Assembly (NCBI RefSeq): GCF_002352765.1
Contig: NZ_KZ293963.1
Coordinates: 3,064,559 to 3,128,558 of the forward strand
From: Alteribacter populi
GTDB taxonomy: Bacteria > Bacillota > Bacilli > Bacillales > Salisediminibacteriaceae
Direction of reading: 5' to 3'
DNA length: 64,000 nucleotides
Below are positions 24,915 through 34,582 of this stretch, piece after piece (the first letter of the stretch is position 1; every line of letters starts with the position of its first letter). The notes under the pieces are model-generated. The model was not told where the DNA came from. It made no database searches and worked only from the letters and a program-made list of their open reading frames with translations. The translations under genes were made by a program, and so were the position numbers.

Positions 24915-25454
24915 ATGCTTTGTCAGGAATGTCAAAAACGTCAAGCTACACTACACTTCACAAAGATCATTAATGGAGAAAAAACGGAATTTCATATTTG
25001 CGATGTGTGTGCTAAAGAAAAAGGCGAGCACATCCCGGGGTCGAACAGTTTCTCAATTCATCAGTTATTATCAGGGCTATTAGATTTCGATCAGTCGATT
25101 TCAACGCACCCTTCCAGTGCGGCGCGTCAAGTTAGCGAAAATTCAACTTGTCCAAACTGTAATATGAATTATGAACAGTTTGCTGAAATTGGCCGGTTTG
25201 GCTGCGCTGAATGTTATAAGACCTTCCAATCAAAACTCGATCCGATTTTCAAACGAATTCATAGTGGAAATAGTACGCATGGAGGGAAGGTACCAAAGAG
25301 GATTGGTCAAGACCTTCATTTGCACAAAGAAATAGAGAAGCTTAAAGAGGAACTCCAGATCCTCATTTCAAAAGAGGAATTTGAAAAAGCAGCTGAGATT
25401 CGGGATCAGATTCGTTCCTTGGAAAAATCGTTGGCACAAAAAAAGGAGGGGTGA
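24915..25454 (+). CDS. mcsA: McsA, activator of the protein-arginine kinase
   Basis: 179 residues, ATG 24915, with GAGGAGGGG about 11 nt upstream. Two zinc-binding halves are visible, CQECQ...CDVCAKEKG at the start and CPNCNMNYEQFAEIGRFGCAEC in the middle. A C-terminal UVR motif (ELQILISKEEFEKAAEIRDQIRSLE) resembles the UvrB/UvrC contact helix. In B. subtilis McsA binds and activates McsB and modulates CtsR. Cotranscribed, 3 nt before mcsB. Confidence 0.95.
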   Translation: MLCQECQKRQATLHFTKIINGEKTEFHICDVCAKEKGEHIPGSNSFSIHQLLSGLLDFDQSISTHPSSAARQVSENSTCPNCNMNYEQFAEIGRFGCAECYKTFQSKLDPIFKRIHSGNSTHGGKVPKRIGQDLHLHKEIEKLKEELQILISKEEFEKAAEIRDQIRSLEKSLAQKKEG

Positions 25455-25457
25455 ATC

Positions 25458-26534
25458 GTGTCTCTGCAGCAATTTATTAGCCAGGCTATCAGTCCATGGA
25501 TGAAAAACGAAGGTCCGGATTCAGATATTGTCTTAAGCAGTCGGGTTCGTTTAGCCCGAAACCTGACGGATGTGCCATTCCCTATTGTAGCTTCTACTGA
25601 GGATTTATCGGGGCTTACAACTAGGGTGAAAGAATCCTACAGTGGTAAGGGTCACCGCAGGTTTGGAACAATAGAACTGTTGAAAATGGATGATATGAAG
25701 CAAAATGAAAAACGTGTTCTTGTAGAAAAGCATCTTATTAGCCCTGCATTATCTGACGAATCCAAAGCAGGAGCTGTTTTGCTAAGTGAAGATGAATCGC
25801 TTAGCATCATGGTTAACGAAGAGGATCATGTTCGTATTCAATGCCTTTTGTCAGGGTTTCAATTAACGGAAACGCTAAGGCTTGCTAATGACATTGATGA
25901 CTGGATGGAGGAAAAGCTCGATTTCGCGTTTGATGAAAAACGAGGGTATCTAACGAGCTGTCCGACAAATGTAGGAACGGGACTTCGCGCTTCCGTTATG
26001 ATGCACTTACCAGCGTTAGTGATTACGCGTCAAATGAACCGGATTTTGCCTGCAATAAACCAATTAGGACTTGTCGTTAGAGGAATTTACGGAGAAGGCA
26101 GTGAAGCTCAAGGCAATCTCTTTCAGATTTCAAATCAAATTACATTAGGAAAAACAGAAGAAGATATTGTTGAAGATTTACGTAGTGTTGTTCTGCAACT
26201 TATTCAACAAGAACGCACTGCGAGAAAAGCACTCCTTGAACAATCAAAACTTCAAATGGAAGACAGGGTATACAGATCGTATGGTATTTTAGCGTATAGC
26301 CGAAATATGGAATCTAAAGAAGCGACTCAACGTTTATCTGATGTCCGCCTGGGTATTGACTTAGGTATCATCAAAGACGTAGGCGGAAATATATTAAATG
26401 AACTAATGATTCTCACCCAACCAGGATTTTTACAGCAATACGCAGGTGAAATTTTATCACCAGAACAACGTGATCAGCGTAGGGCTACATTAATTAGGGA
26501 AAGGTTAAAGCTGGAAATGGAGAAGGATAACTAA
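25458..26534 (+). CDS. mcsB: Protein-arginine kinase McsB
   Basis: Phosphotransferase of the creatine-kinase fold that phosphorylates arginines, marking proteins for ClpCP and inactivating CtsR. 358 residues, GTG 25458 with GGAGGGG upstream. Family motifs: SSRVRLARN near the start, NEEDHVRIQ (active-site Glu region), LTSCPTNVGTGLRASVMMHLP and RGIYGEGSEAQGN, the guanidino-kinase nucleotide-binding segments. Length is normal. It is needed together with mcsA and clpC, which flank it. Confidence 0.96.
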   Translation: MSLQQFISQAISPWMKNEGPDSDIVLSSRVRLARNLTDVPFPIVASTEDLSGLTTRVKESYSGKGHRRFGTIELLKMDDMKQNEKRVLVEKHLISPALSDESKAGAVLLSEDESLSIMVNEEDHVRIQCLLSGFQLTETLRLANDIDDWMEEKLDFAFDEKRGYLTSCPTNVGTGLRASVMMHLPALVITRQMNRILPAINQLGLVVRGIYGEGSEAQGNLFQISNQITLGKTEEDIVEDLRSVVLQLIQQERTARKALLEQSKLQMEDRVYRSYGILAYSRNMESKEATQRLSDVRLGIDLGIIKDVGGNILNELMILTQPGFLQQYAGEILSPEQRDQRRATLIRERLKLEMEKDN

Positions 26535-26553
26535 TAACCGGAGGTGGAGAAAT

Positions 26554-29010
26554 ATGATGTTTGGACGATTTACAGAAAGAGCACAGAAAGTATTAGCGTT
26601 AGCACAAGAAGAAGCGACACGATTAGGCCATAACAATATTGGCACAGAACACATTCTACTTGGACTTGTACGCGAAGGGGAAGGGATTGCTGCAAAAGCA
26701 TTATCCGCTTTAGGTCTAAGTCCGGAAAAAATTCAAACAGAAGTTGAGCAGTTAATCGGGCGAGGAGAGGAAGGATCAAAAACGATTCATTATACACCTC
26801 GAGCGAAAAAGGTGATTGAGCTTTCAATGGATGAAGCCCGTAAACTCGGCCACTCTTACGTTGGTACAGAGCATATTTTACTTGGACTTATTCGCGAAGG
26901 AGAAGGAGTGGCTGCCCGCGTTCTTAATAACCTTGGGGTAAGTCTAAATAAAGCGAGACAGCAAGTTCTTCAATTACTTGGAAGCAGTGAATCATCGAAT
27001 AGCCAGCAACAAAGTGCTGGTGCTGGAACGAATGTCAACACACCAACTTTAGATAGCCTAGCTCGTGATTTAACGGCAATAGCAAAAGAAGAGCAGATTG
27101 ATCCTGTGATTGGGCGCGCGAAAGAAATTGAGCGTGTCATTCAAGTACTGAGCCGACGAACAAAGAATAATCCAGTACTGATCGGAGAGCCTGGAGTTGG
27201 TAAAACGGCGATTGCGGAAGGATTGGCTCAGCAAATCGTCAACAACGAAGTGCCAGAGACGTTGCGAAATAAACGTGTAATGACATTGGATATGGGAACG
27301 GTTGTTGCGGGGACAAAATACCGTGGTGAATTTGAAGACCGTTTGAAAAAAGTAATGGAAGAAATTCGTCAAGCGGGTAACGTCATCTTGTTTATCGATG
27401 AATTGCACACGCTAATTGGCGCCGGTGGAGCAGAAGGAGCGATCGATGCTTCCAATATTCTAAAACCGTCTCTCGCACGTGGTGAATTGCAATGTATTGG
27501 TGCGACAACGCTTGATGAGTACCGCAAATATATCGAAAAAGATGCCGCTTTAGAGCGTCGGTTCCAGCCAATTCAGGTAGATGAACCGACGAATGATGAA
27601 TCTGTTCAAATTTTAAAAGGCTTGCGTGACCGATATGAAGCTCATCACCGCGTGACAATTACAGATGACGCGATTGAGTCTGCAGTAAAGCTTTCGGATC
27701 GTTACATTTCAGATCGCTTTTTGCCGGATAAAGCGATCGACCTGATAGATGAGGCAGCTTCTAAAGTACGGCTTCGGTCTTATACGGCACCACCGAATTT
27801 AAAAGAGTTAGAGCAAAAGCTTGAAGAAACTCGTAAAGAAAAAGACGCGGCTGTACAAAGTCAGGAATTTGAAAAGGCAGCTTCTTTACGTGATAGTGAG
27901 CAACGGGTTCGTGAAGAGCTTGAAGCCATGAAGAAAGAATGGAAAGAAAAGCAGGGACAAGAAAACTCCGAAGTAACAACAGAGGACATTGCCCTTGTAG
28001 TGGCGAGCTGGACAGGAGTTCCTGTAAGTAAGCTGGCAGAAGAAGAAACGGATCGCTTACTCAAGATGGAAGAAATTTTGCATAAACGTGTGATAGGTCA
28101 GGAAGAAGCTGTTAAAGCCGTTTCGAAAGCTGTGCGCCGTGCAAGAGCTGGATTGAAAGATCCGAAGCGTCCAATTGGGTCATTTATTTTCCTTGGTCCA
28201 ACGGGAGTGGGGAAGACGGAACTTGCCAGAGCGGTTGCAGAATCTCTCTTCGGGGACGAAGATTCAATTATTCGTATCGACATGTCTGAGTTTATGGAAA
28301 AACATACGACATCACGTCTTGTAGGTTCACCTCCAGGCTATGTAGGCCATGAAGAAGGGGGGCAATTAACGGAGAAAGTTCGTCGCAAACCGTACTCCGT
28401 CATCTTGCTAGATGAGATCGAAAAGGCGCACCCAGAAGTATTTAACATTTTGCTTCAAGTGTTAGAAGATGGATTCTTGACGGACTCTAAGGGACGTCGT
28501 GTTGATTTCCGTAATACAGCGATTATTATGACATCAAACGTTGGAGCTAGCACTTTAAGACAAAATAAAAACCTCGGATTCACGGCTGAACGTGACGGTC
28601 AGACCTATAAAGATATGAGAAATAAAGTCATGACGGAGCTTAAGAAAAGCTTTCGTCCTGAGTTCTTAAACAGAATTGATGAAACAATTGTCTTCCATTC
28701 TCTTGAAAGAGTTCATATTAAAGAAATTGTTACTCTGATGGCAGATCAGCTGAAGAAGCGTCTCCAAGAACAAGAGATTGATTTTGTTATCTCAGACGAA
28801 GCAAAGGCAAAAATTGCTGATGAAGGATACGATCCGGATTATGGAGCACGTCCATTGCGTCGTGCTCTGCAAAAGCAAGTTGAAGATCGTTTGTCTGAAG
28901 AGCTGCTCAAAGGAAACATTCATAAAGGACAGCGAGTAAAACTCGATTTGAAGAACGATGACTTTGTCGTTGAAACTGGGACTACTAGCGCTGGAAAAGC
29001 AAAAGAGTAA
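26554..29010 (+). CDS. clpC: ClpC, AAA+ unfoldase of the ClpCP protease
   Basis: 818 residues; ATG 26554 after GGAGGTGG. Two N-terminal Clp-N repeats (TERAQKVLALAQEEA and TPRAKKVIELSMDEA) bind adaptors and phospho-arginine. D1 has Walker A GEPGVGKTA and Walker B VILFIDELH. A UVR-containing middle coiled coil (about 410-470, SQEFEKAASLRD) interacts with adaptors, and D2 has GPTGVGKTE and VILLDEIEKAHPEV. The second ATPase domain is followed by the sensor-2 region PLRRALQKQVED. Last gene of the CtsR operon, followed by a strong terminator. Complete. Confidence 0.97.
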   Translation: MMFGRFTERAQKVLALAQEEATRLGHNNIGTEHILLGLVREGEGIAAKALSALGLSPEKIQTEVEQLIGRGEEGSKTIHYTPRAKKVIELSMDEARKLGHSYVGTEHILLGLIREGEGVAARVLNNLGVSLNKARQQVLQLLGSSESSNSQQQSAGAGTNVNTPTLDSLARDLTAIAKEEQIDPVIGRAKEIERVIQVLSRRTKNNPVLIGEPGVGKTAIAEGLAQQIVNNEVPETLRNKRVMTLDMGTVVAGTKYRGEFEDRLKKVMEEIRQAGNVILFIDELHTLIGAGGAEGAIDASNILKPSLARGELQCIGATTLDEYRKYIEKDAALERRFQPIQVDEPTNDESVQILKGLRDRYEAHHRVTITDDAIESAVKLSDRYISDRFLPDKAIDLIDEAASKVRLRSYTAPPNLKELEQKLEETRKEKDAAVQSQEFEKAASLRDSEQRVREELEAMKKEWKEKQGQENSEVTTEDIALVVASWTGVPVSKLAEEETDRLLKMEEILHKRVIGQEEAVKAVSKAVRRARAGLKDPKRPIGSFIFLGPTGVGKTELARAVAESLFGDEDSIIRIDMSEFMEKHTTSRLVGSPPGYVGHEEGGQLTEKVRRKPYSVILLDEIEKAHPEVFNILLQVLEDGFLTDSKGRRVDFRNTAIIMTSNVGASTLRQNKNLGFTAERDGQTYKDMRNKVMTELKKSFRPEFLNRIDETIVFHSLERVHIKEIVTLMADQLKKRLQEQEIDFVISDEAKAKIADEGYDPDYGARPLRRALQKQVEDRLSEELLKGNIHKGQRVKLDLKNDDFVVETGTTSAGKAKE

Positions 29011-29026
29011 AGACGACCGACAATGC

Positions 29027-29062
29027 AACCGGGAAAGTCAAATCATGACTTTCCCGGTTTTG
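29027..29062 (+). terminator. Terminator of the ctsR-clpC operon
   Basis: AACCGGGAAAGTCA / TGACTTTCCCGGTT, a 14-bp perfect stem with loop AATCA, followed by TTGCT. The T tract is short, but the stem is very strong. Confidence 0.88.
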
Positions 29063-29142
29063 CTATTGATTGAGGGGATATCTAATATTACATTTTTTGT
29101 AAGTTTGGAATTTATAAGATGACAGCTACCTTCACGCTACTC

Positions 29143-29173
29143 GTCTCAAGGGGAAAGCACCCTTGAGACTTTA
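29143..29173 (+). terminator. Second hairpin before radA
   Basis: GTCTCAAGG / CCTTGAGAC (29143-29151, 29161-29169) followed by TTT. A third small hairpin, ACCGC-TAT-GCGGT-TTTTC, lies at 29212-29229. Both lie between the clpC terminator and radA and may back up termination or belong to the radA leader. Confidence 0.5.
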
Positions 29174-29329
29174 ATGCATGCGGCGGAAGCTGACGCTGTT
29201 TTTAATAAAAGACCGCTATGCGGTTTTTCTTATCTCTTTACGGCTTGTTTTAGCCTCATTCAAAAGATTCGTGATAAAATGAACATAGAGAACGTCGAGA
29301 TCAAGATGGAAAAAAGGGCGGAGAATTTT

Positions 29330-30739
29330 ATGGCTAAACGGAAGACAAAATATGTATGTCAGGAATGTGGATACGAGTCCAAGAAATGGATGGGAAAATG
29401 TCCGGGTTGTCAAAGCTGGAATACAATGGTCGAGGAATTTGAAGAAAAAACCTCACCTACGACCTCCAGGAGTTTTGTTACGAGTACAAAAGGCGAGATT
29501 ACGAAGCCGCAACCGATTACTCAAGTAGAACACGAGAATGAGCAACGAATCGATACAAACCTCAAAGAGCTAAATCGCGTTTTAGGAGGAGGGGTTGTAC
29601 CAGGATCGTTGGTTTTAGTTGGTGGTGACCCGGGGATAGGTAAATCAACATTACTTCTTCAAGTTTCCTCAGAACTATCTCGAAAAAAAGAGCGTGTACT
29701 CTATATATCTGGAGAAGAAAGTGTGAAACAAACGAAGATTCGCGCCGACCGATTAGGCATTGCCAATGACAATTTATTTGTTTTAGCAGAGACGGATGTT
29801 GAATATATTGAAAAAGTAATTGAAGAAATGAACCCGACACTCGTCATTATCGATTCGATTCAAACGGTCTACTTAGATGGCGTCACTTCCGCTCCAGGAA
29901 GTGTGTCACAAGTACGTGAATGTACAGCTTCATTTATGCGTATTGCAAAAACAAAAGGGATTGCGATTTTTATCGTCGGTCACGTGACAAAGCAGGGGTC
30001 GATAGCCGGGCCGCGCTTACTTGAACATATGGTAGATTCCGTTCTTTATTTTGAAGGGGAACGTCATCATACATTTCGTATTTTGCGTGCAGTCAAAAAT
30101 CGATTTGGATCAACTAATGAGATTGGTATTTTTGAGATGAAAGAGGAAGGGTTAGCGGAGGTTCTTAACCCGTCGGAAATTTTTCTTGAAGAGCGAACGT
30201 CAGGCTCTGCAGGCTCAACTGTTGTTGCCTCAATGGAAGGGACCCGGACAGTTTTAGTAGAAATTCAATCACTCATTTCCCCTACAAGCTTTGGGAATCC
30301 TAGAAGAATGGCTACGGGCCTTGACCAAAACCGAATTTCCTTAATTATGGCCGTCCTTGAAAAACGTGTCGGTATGCTTCTTCAAAATCACGATGCTTAT
30401 GTAAAAGTAGCTGGTGGGGTAAGGTTAGACGAGCCAGCGATTGATTTGGCAGTAACAGTAGCGATTGCGTCAAGCTTTCGAGATTCGCCTACGAGACCGA
30501 CAGACGTGGTTATTGGGGAAGTGGGCCTCACTGGAGAAGTTCGTCGTGTAGCTAGGCTCGAACAACGTGTGATTGAAGCGGCTAAGCTCGGGTTTAAGCG
30601 GGCAATCATTCCAAAAAAGAACATTGGCGGGTGGACGGTTCCAGATGGAATCGAGATTGTTGGTGTAAATACGGTAAATGAAGCATTAGAAGAAAGTATA
30701 GGAGGTGCATCTTCTGGTGGATCCACGTTCAAGTTATGA
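29330..30739 (+). CDS. radA: DNA repair protein RadA (Sms)
   Basis: RecA-related branch-migration helicase in recombination repair, 469 residues. ATG 29330 with GGGCGGAG upstream, chosen because the zinc finger follows at once; the upstream in-frame stretch overlaps the hairpins. C4 finger CQECGYESKKWMGKCPGC, Walker A GDPGIGKST, the RadA signature KNRFGSTNEIGIFEM, and a C-terminal Lon-like domain (VAGGVRLDEPAIDLAVTVAI). The gene overlaps disA, as in other Bacilli. Confidence 0.97.
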   Translation: MAKRKTKYVCQECGYESKKWMGKCPGCQSWNTMVEEFEEKTSPTTSRSFVTSTKGEITKPQPITQVEHENEQRIDTNLKELNRVLGGGVVPGSLVLVGGDPGIGKSTLLLQVSSELSRKKERVLYISGEESVKQTKIRADRLGIANDNLFVLAETDVEYIEKVIEEMNPTLVIIDSIQTVYLDGVTSAPGSVSQVRECTASFMRIAKTKGIAIFIVGHVTKQGSIAGPRLLEHMVDSVLYFEGERHHTFRILRAVKNRFGSTNEIGIFEMKEEGLAEVLNPSEIFLEERTSGSAGSTVVASMEGTRTVLVEIQSLISPTSFGNPRRMATGLDQNRISLIMAVLEKRVGMLLQNHDAYVKVAGGVRLDEPAIDLAVTVAIASSFRDSPTRPTDVVIGEVGLTGEVRRVARLEQRVIEAAKLGFKRAIIPKKNIGGWTVPDGIEIVGVNTVNEALEESIGGASSGGSTFKL

Positions 30740-31796
30740 TTCTAACTTTATCAGTAATGTTTTACAGCTCGTAGCACCAGGAACCCCTTTAAGAGAGGGA
30801 ATAGATAATGTGTTAAGGGCAAAGACTGGCGGACTTATTGTTCTTGGTTATAACAACGAGATGATGCAAATTGTCGACGGCGGTTTCTTTATCAATTGTG
30901 AGTTTTCACCCGCATACTTATATGAACTGGCAAAAATGGATGGAGCGATTATTTTAAGTGAGGATGCCAAAAGAATCCTGTATGCGAATACACAACTTGT
31001 TCCAAACAATGCGATTGAATCTACGGAAACGGGGATTCGCCACCGTACCGCTCAACGTGTGGCGAGACAGACGGGTAACCTTGTCATTTCCATTTCTCAG
31101 AGGCGGAATGTCATTACGTTGTATCAGGGAGAATACCGTTATTCATTAAAAGATATCGGTGTGATATTAACGAAAGCAAATCAAGCGATTCAAACGCTAG
31201 AAAAATATAAATCGGTTCTCGATCAAAGCATTACGAACCTAGGTGCTCTTGAATTTGAAGAACTGGTAACCATACAGGAAGTTTCTCAAGTGATGCACCG
31301 GGTTGAAATGGTTCTGAGGATTAAAAGCGAAATTTTAAATTATGTAAATGAACTTGGAAATGAAGGACGATTGATTTCCATGCAGCTAGAAGAGCTCGTT
31401 TCTAACACAGAGAAAGAAGCTGTGCTCCTGATTAAAGACTACATGAAAGAACGAAAGAACGATCCAGTCCATATTTTACGACAATTAAAAAAGCTTTCTA
31501 GTGATGAATTGTTGGATGATCAAATTATTGTGAAATTGTTGGGCTATAGCAAAAGTCCAAACCTATCAGAGTTTGGCGTTTGTCCAAGAGGATATCGAAT
31601 TCTAAACAAAATTCCGCGTATTCCACCTCTCGTCGTCGAGAATTTAATTGGAAAATTTGAAGACTTGCCGCAGGTAATGAGAGCTTCCACTGAAAAATTG
31701 GATGAAGTAGAAGGAATCGGGGAAGCGCGTGCGAGGAAAATTAAAGAAGGATTAACGCGTATTCAAGAGCAGCTGTTTATAGACCGTCATATTTAG
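30717..31796 (+). CDS. disA: DisA, diadenylate cyclase and DNA-integrity scanner
   Basis: Makes c-di-AMP and scans DNA for branched structures. About 359 residues if it starts at GTG 30717, which is 11 nt after AGGAGG and inside the radA end; GTG 30705 overlaps that site. The DAC domain carries DGAIILS and GIRHRTAQRVARQTG (the DGA and RHR catalytic motifs). A helical spine follows, then a C-terminal helix-hairpin-helix DNA-binding part (VEGIGEARARKIKEGL). No gene follows for 190 bp, so it may be translationally coupled to radA. Confidence 0.96.
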   Translation: MDPRSSYDSNFISNVLQLVAPGTPLREGIDNVLRAKTGGLIVLGYNNEMMQIVDGGFFINCEFSPAYLYELAKMDGAIILSEDAKRILYANTQLVPNNAIESTETGIRHRTAQRVARQTGNLVISISQRRNVITLYQGEYRYSLKDIGVILTKANQAIQTLEKYKSVLDQSITNLGALEFEELVTIQEVSQVMHRVEMVLRIKSEILNYVNELGNEGRLISMQLEELVSNTEKEAVLLIKDYMKERKNDPVHILRQLKKLSSDELLDDQIIVKLLGYSKSPNLSEFGVCPRGYRILNKIPRIPPLVVENLIGKFEDLPQVMRASTEKLDEVEGIGEARARKIKEGLTRIQEQLFIDRHI

Positions 31797-31819
31797 ATCT
31801 TGTCTAACTCAATCAATCC

Positions 31820-31849
31820 TTGACGAATCTTATGTATTAACGATATAAT
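31820..31849 (+). promoter_or_regulatory. Promoter upstream of yacL
   Basis: TTGACG (31820-31825), 18-bp spacer, TATAAT (31844-31849). A second TATAAT at about 31970 lies closer to the gene with a weak -35. The 140 bp between the promoter and yacL hold no clear hairpin terminator. Confidence 0.65.
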
Positions 31850-31995
31850 AATAAATTTACTTTCATTGACAACAAAAACCTCCTTTGATATTGTTAATTT
31901 ATTGTAATTTATAAGTGTGTAAGTTTTTGTGATTTTTTTAGAATAATGTTTCAAAATCAGTCACTTGTCTATAATGGTTAAAGGAGGTGAAAGCG

Positions 31996-33102
31996 ATGCT
32001 TAGACGAATGGTACAATTATTTATTATCATTGTCGGTGGCGCGGTGGGATTTATTTTTATACCTGATTTGTTGGAATTGTTGAATTTTAGTGATGCTCCT
32101 TCTTGGTTGGAGAGCCCTTATGCAGGAGCGGTAATTGGTGCAATTATTTTATTTATAGCGACCTATTGGTTTACTGATGACTTCGTTGGGCTAATAAGGC
32201 TCTTTGAAGAAACATTAGTAAAAGCACCGGTCACTGACTTGTTATTTGGAACAATGGGTTTAATTGTGGGGTTAATTGTAGCCTTTTTAATTGGCTTACC
32301 ACTGGATGCACTAGGGATTCCAGTCTTGAGTACGTATATTCCTCTTTTTGTGACATTCTTCTTAGGCTACTTAGGATTCCAAGTCGGCTTTAAAAAGCGG
32401 GATGAGTTGATGGGCCTTACAGCGATATCCAACCGTTTAGGGTCAAAAGAGAAGAAGAGTGACGGGCAAGGCGAGGATGTTGAAAACAGGAAAGGATCTC
32501 TTAAGATTCTCGACACGAGTGTCATCATTGATGGACGTATTGCAGACATTTGCCAGACTGGCTTTTTAGACGGGACATTGATTATTCCTGAATTCGTGCT
32601 TGAGGAACTACAACATATCGCGGATTCTTCTGATGTACTCAAAAGAAACAGAGGACGCAGGGGATTGGATATTCTTAATAAAATTCAAAAAGAGCTCCCA
32701 ATTAACGTTGAGATTTACGAAGGTGACTTTGAGGAAATTCAAGAAGTTGACTCTAAACTTGTAAAACTAGCAAAGGTTATTGGTGGTTTTGTTGTAACAA
32801 ATGATTTTAATTTAAATAAAGTTTGTGATCTCCAAGGTGTTTCTGTATTAAATATTAATGATTTGGCGAATGCCGTTAAGCCAGTTGTCCTTCCAGGTGA
32901 AGAGATGGCTGTCCAGGTGATTAAAGACGGTAAAGAGCAAAACCAAGGTGTAGCTTATTTGGATGACGGTACAATGATCGTTGTGGAAGAGGGCCGAAAC
33001 TACATTGGAAAACAAATCGATGTGATTGTTACAAGTGTCTTACAAACTTCTGCAGGAAGAATGATCTTTGCAAAACCTAAGCTTTTAGAAAAGGCATTAT
33101 AG
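31996..33102 (+). CDS. yacL: PIN/TRAM-domain membrane protein YacL
   Basis: 368 residues; ATG 31996 sits 6 nt after AAAGGAGGTG. About four N-terminal membrane helices (MVQLFIIIVGGAVGFIF, YAGAVIGAIILFIATYWF, DLLFGTMGLIVGLIVAFLIG, VTFFLGYLGFQVGF). A cytoplasmic PIN nuclease-like domain follows (ILDTSVIIDGRIADI, then VVTNDFNLNKV with acidic metal ligands), then a C-terminal TRAM domain (GVAYLDDGTMIVVEEG). Function unproven, probably RNA-related. The stop codon touches the family A repeat that follows. Confidence 0.93.
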   Translation: MLRRMVQLFIIIVGGAVGFIFIPDLLELLNFSDAPSWLESPYAGAVIGAIILFIATYWFTDDFVGLIRLFEETLVKAPVTDLLFGTMGLIVGLIVAFLIGLPLDALGIPVLSTYIPLFVTFFLGYLGFQVGFKKRDELMGLTAISNRLGSKEKKSDGQGEDVENRKGSLKILDTSVIIDGRIADICQTGFLDGTLIIPEFVLEELQHIADSSDVLKRNRGRRGLDILNKIQKELPINVEIYEGDFEEIQEVDSKLVKLAKVIGGFVVTNDFNLNKVCDLQGVSVLNINDLANAVKPVVLPGEEMAVQVIKDGKEQNQGVAYLDDGTMIVVEEGRNYIGKQIDVIVTSVLQTSAGRMIFAKPKLLEKAL

Positions 33103-33182
33103 TATAAAAAGAATAGAGAAGATCGAGGTGTGGAAGCTGGGAAGAGATTCGACACAGCTATTTTTTCCGCACTTTTTGAACA
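33101..33182 (+). repeat. Family A repeat, shortened copy between yacL and ispD
   Basis: ATAAAAAGA...GATCGAGGTG at the left and ACAGCTATTTTTT...CACTTTTTGAACA at the right match both ends of the full copy at 45320-45526 (minus strand). The middle is largely missing and the left TGTTCAAAA end is absent, so the copy begins at the yacL stop codon. Its right flank runs into CTTATAATG, a possible -10 for ispD. Confidence 0.65.
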
Positions 33183-33226
33183 TTCACTTATAATGAAATG
33201 ATGATGAATTGGGGAAGGATTTAGTC

Positions 33227-33928
33227 ATGGGGAACTACACGGTTGTTATACCGGCAGCTGGCCAAGGAAAGCGAATGGGTGCCGGGAAAAATAAACAATT
33301 TCTTAACCTCCAAGGTAAACCGCTGATCGTTTATACACTTGAGGTATTTGAAAAGGACTCTTGGTGTGATGAAGTTATCCTTGTCGTCAACGAACATGAA
33401 GTAAACCAAATGAGTGAGTTGGCTAAGGATTACGAGATTAACAAGGTTCAACAAGTCATTACTGGGGGGAAAGAGCGTCAGCATAGTGTCTTTAAGGGAC
33501 TTAAGGCTGCTGATGCAGCGACGGGGGTTGTGCTTATTCATGATGGTGCGCGTCCCTTTATTAATACCGAACGTATTCACTCCCTAGTCATTCATGCTAG
33601 TCAAACAGGGGCGGCAATTGTAGCCGTCCCTGTTAAAGATACCGTTAAGCAGGTACAACATCAAAAGGTCACTCAAACCGTTGACCGCTCTAGCTTGTGG
33701 GCTGTACAAACGCCGCAAGCTTTTCGTTTATCTACCATTCTTCGAGCTCATCAGCAAGCTGAAACAGAAGGTTTTTTAGGTACGGATGATGCAAGTTTGT
33801 TAGAATGGCAAGGAGAAGCGGTTCATATCGTTGAAGGTGATTATCAAAATATAAAGCTAACAACACCAGAGGATTTGTGGTTTGCTGAAGCGATTATTTC
33901 AAGGCGGAAGGAAGAAAATGATGCTTAG
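33227..33928 (+). CDS. ispD: 2-C-methyl-D-erythritol 4-phosphate cytidylyltransferase
   Basis: Third step of the MEP isoprenoid pathway: joins CTP and MEP to give CDP-ME. 233 residues; ATG 33227 follows GGGGAAGGA. Nucleotide-binding motif PAAGQGKRMGAGKNKQF at the N-terminus, HDGARPF (catalytic region) in the middle, and the TPQAF motif near residue 160. Its end overlaps ispF by about 11 nt, so the two are translated together. Confidence 0.97.
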   Translation: MGNYTVVIPAAGQGKRMGAGKNKQFLNLQGKPLIVYTLEVFEKDSWCDEVILVVNEHEVNQMSELAKDYEINKVQQVITGGKERQHSVFKGLKAADAATGVVLIHDGARPFINTERIHSLVIHASQTGAAIVAVPVKDTVKQVQHQKVTQTVDRSSLWAVQTPQAFRLSTILRAHQQAETEGFLGTDDASLLEWQGEAVHIVEGDYQNIKLTTPEDLWFAEAIISRRKEENDA

Positions 33929-34406
33929 AATTGGACAAGGATTTGATGTACACCAATTGGTAGAAGGACGCCCGCTAATTCTTGGGGGGATTGAGATTCC
34001 ATATGAAAGCGGATTACTCGGTCACTCTGATGCCGATGTGTTATTACATACGATTGCGGATGCTTGTCTGGGTGCCATAGCTGAAGGGGATATCGGCAAG
34101 CACTTTCCTGATACAGACCCTGAGTTTAAAGATGCCGATTCAAAGGAATTGTTAAAGCACGTATGGGAGATTGTTAAAGGAAAAGGCTATAAACTTGGGA
34201 ATGTTGATTGTACGATCATGGCGGAAAAGCCGAAGATGGCCCCGCACATCGAAAACATGCGTAAACAGATTAGTGAATTGTTAGAGGCTGACGTCGCACA
34301 GGTGAATGTAAAAGCAACGACCACAGAGAGGCTTGGGTTTACAGGGCGCGGAGAAGGAATTGCTTCCCAAGCGGTTGTTTTACTTACTAAAGCAGATGTG
34401 GTGTAA
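33918..34406 (+). CDS. ispF: 2-C-methyl-D-erythritol 2,4-cyclodiphosphate synthase
   Basis: Makes the cyclic diphosphate intermediate of the MEP pathway. About 162 residues from ATG 33918 (33921 is equally possible), with GGCGGAAGGA upstream inside ispD. Zinc ligands in GFDVHQL and GHSDADVLLH, the substrate loop IGKHFPDTDPEFK and the C-terminal TTTERLGFTGRGEGI are all present. Complete homotrimeric family length. Confidence 0.97.
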   Translation: MMLRIGQGFDVHQLVEGRPLILGGIEIPYESGLLGHSDADVLLHTIADACLGAIAEGDIGKHFPDTDPEFKDADSKELLKHVWEIVKGKGYKLGNVDCTIMAEKPKMAPHIENMRKQISELLEADVAQVNVKATTTERLGFTGRGEGIASQAVVLLTKADVV

Positions 34407-34582
34407 AGGTTTTTTATAATTCGTTGCTTTGACTCAAACAATTGTGTTTTTCTTTATTTAGCTTGACCATGATCAGCGCAACAATGATAAAATAAATGAA
34501 CAGAATCCAGGTTTATGCTGCTGGTCGGAAAAGTTTTTCTGATCACATGAACTTTGAACAAAAGAATGGAAGGTGTCATACA

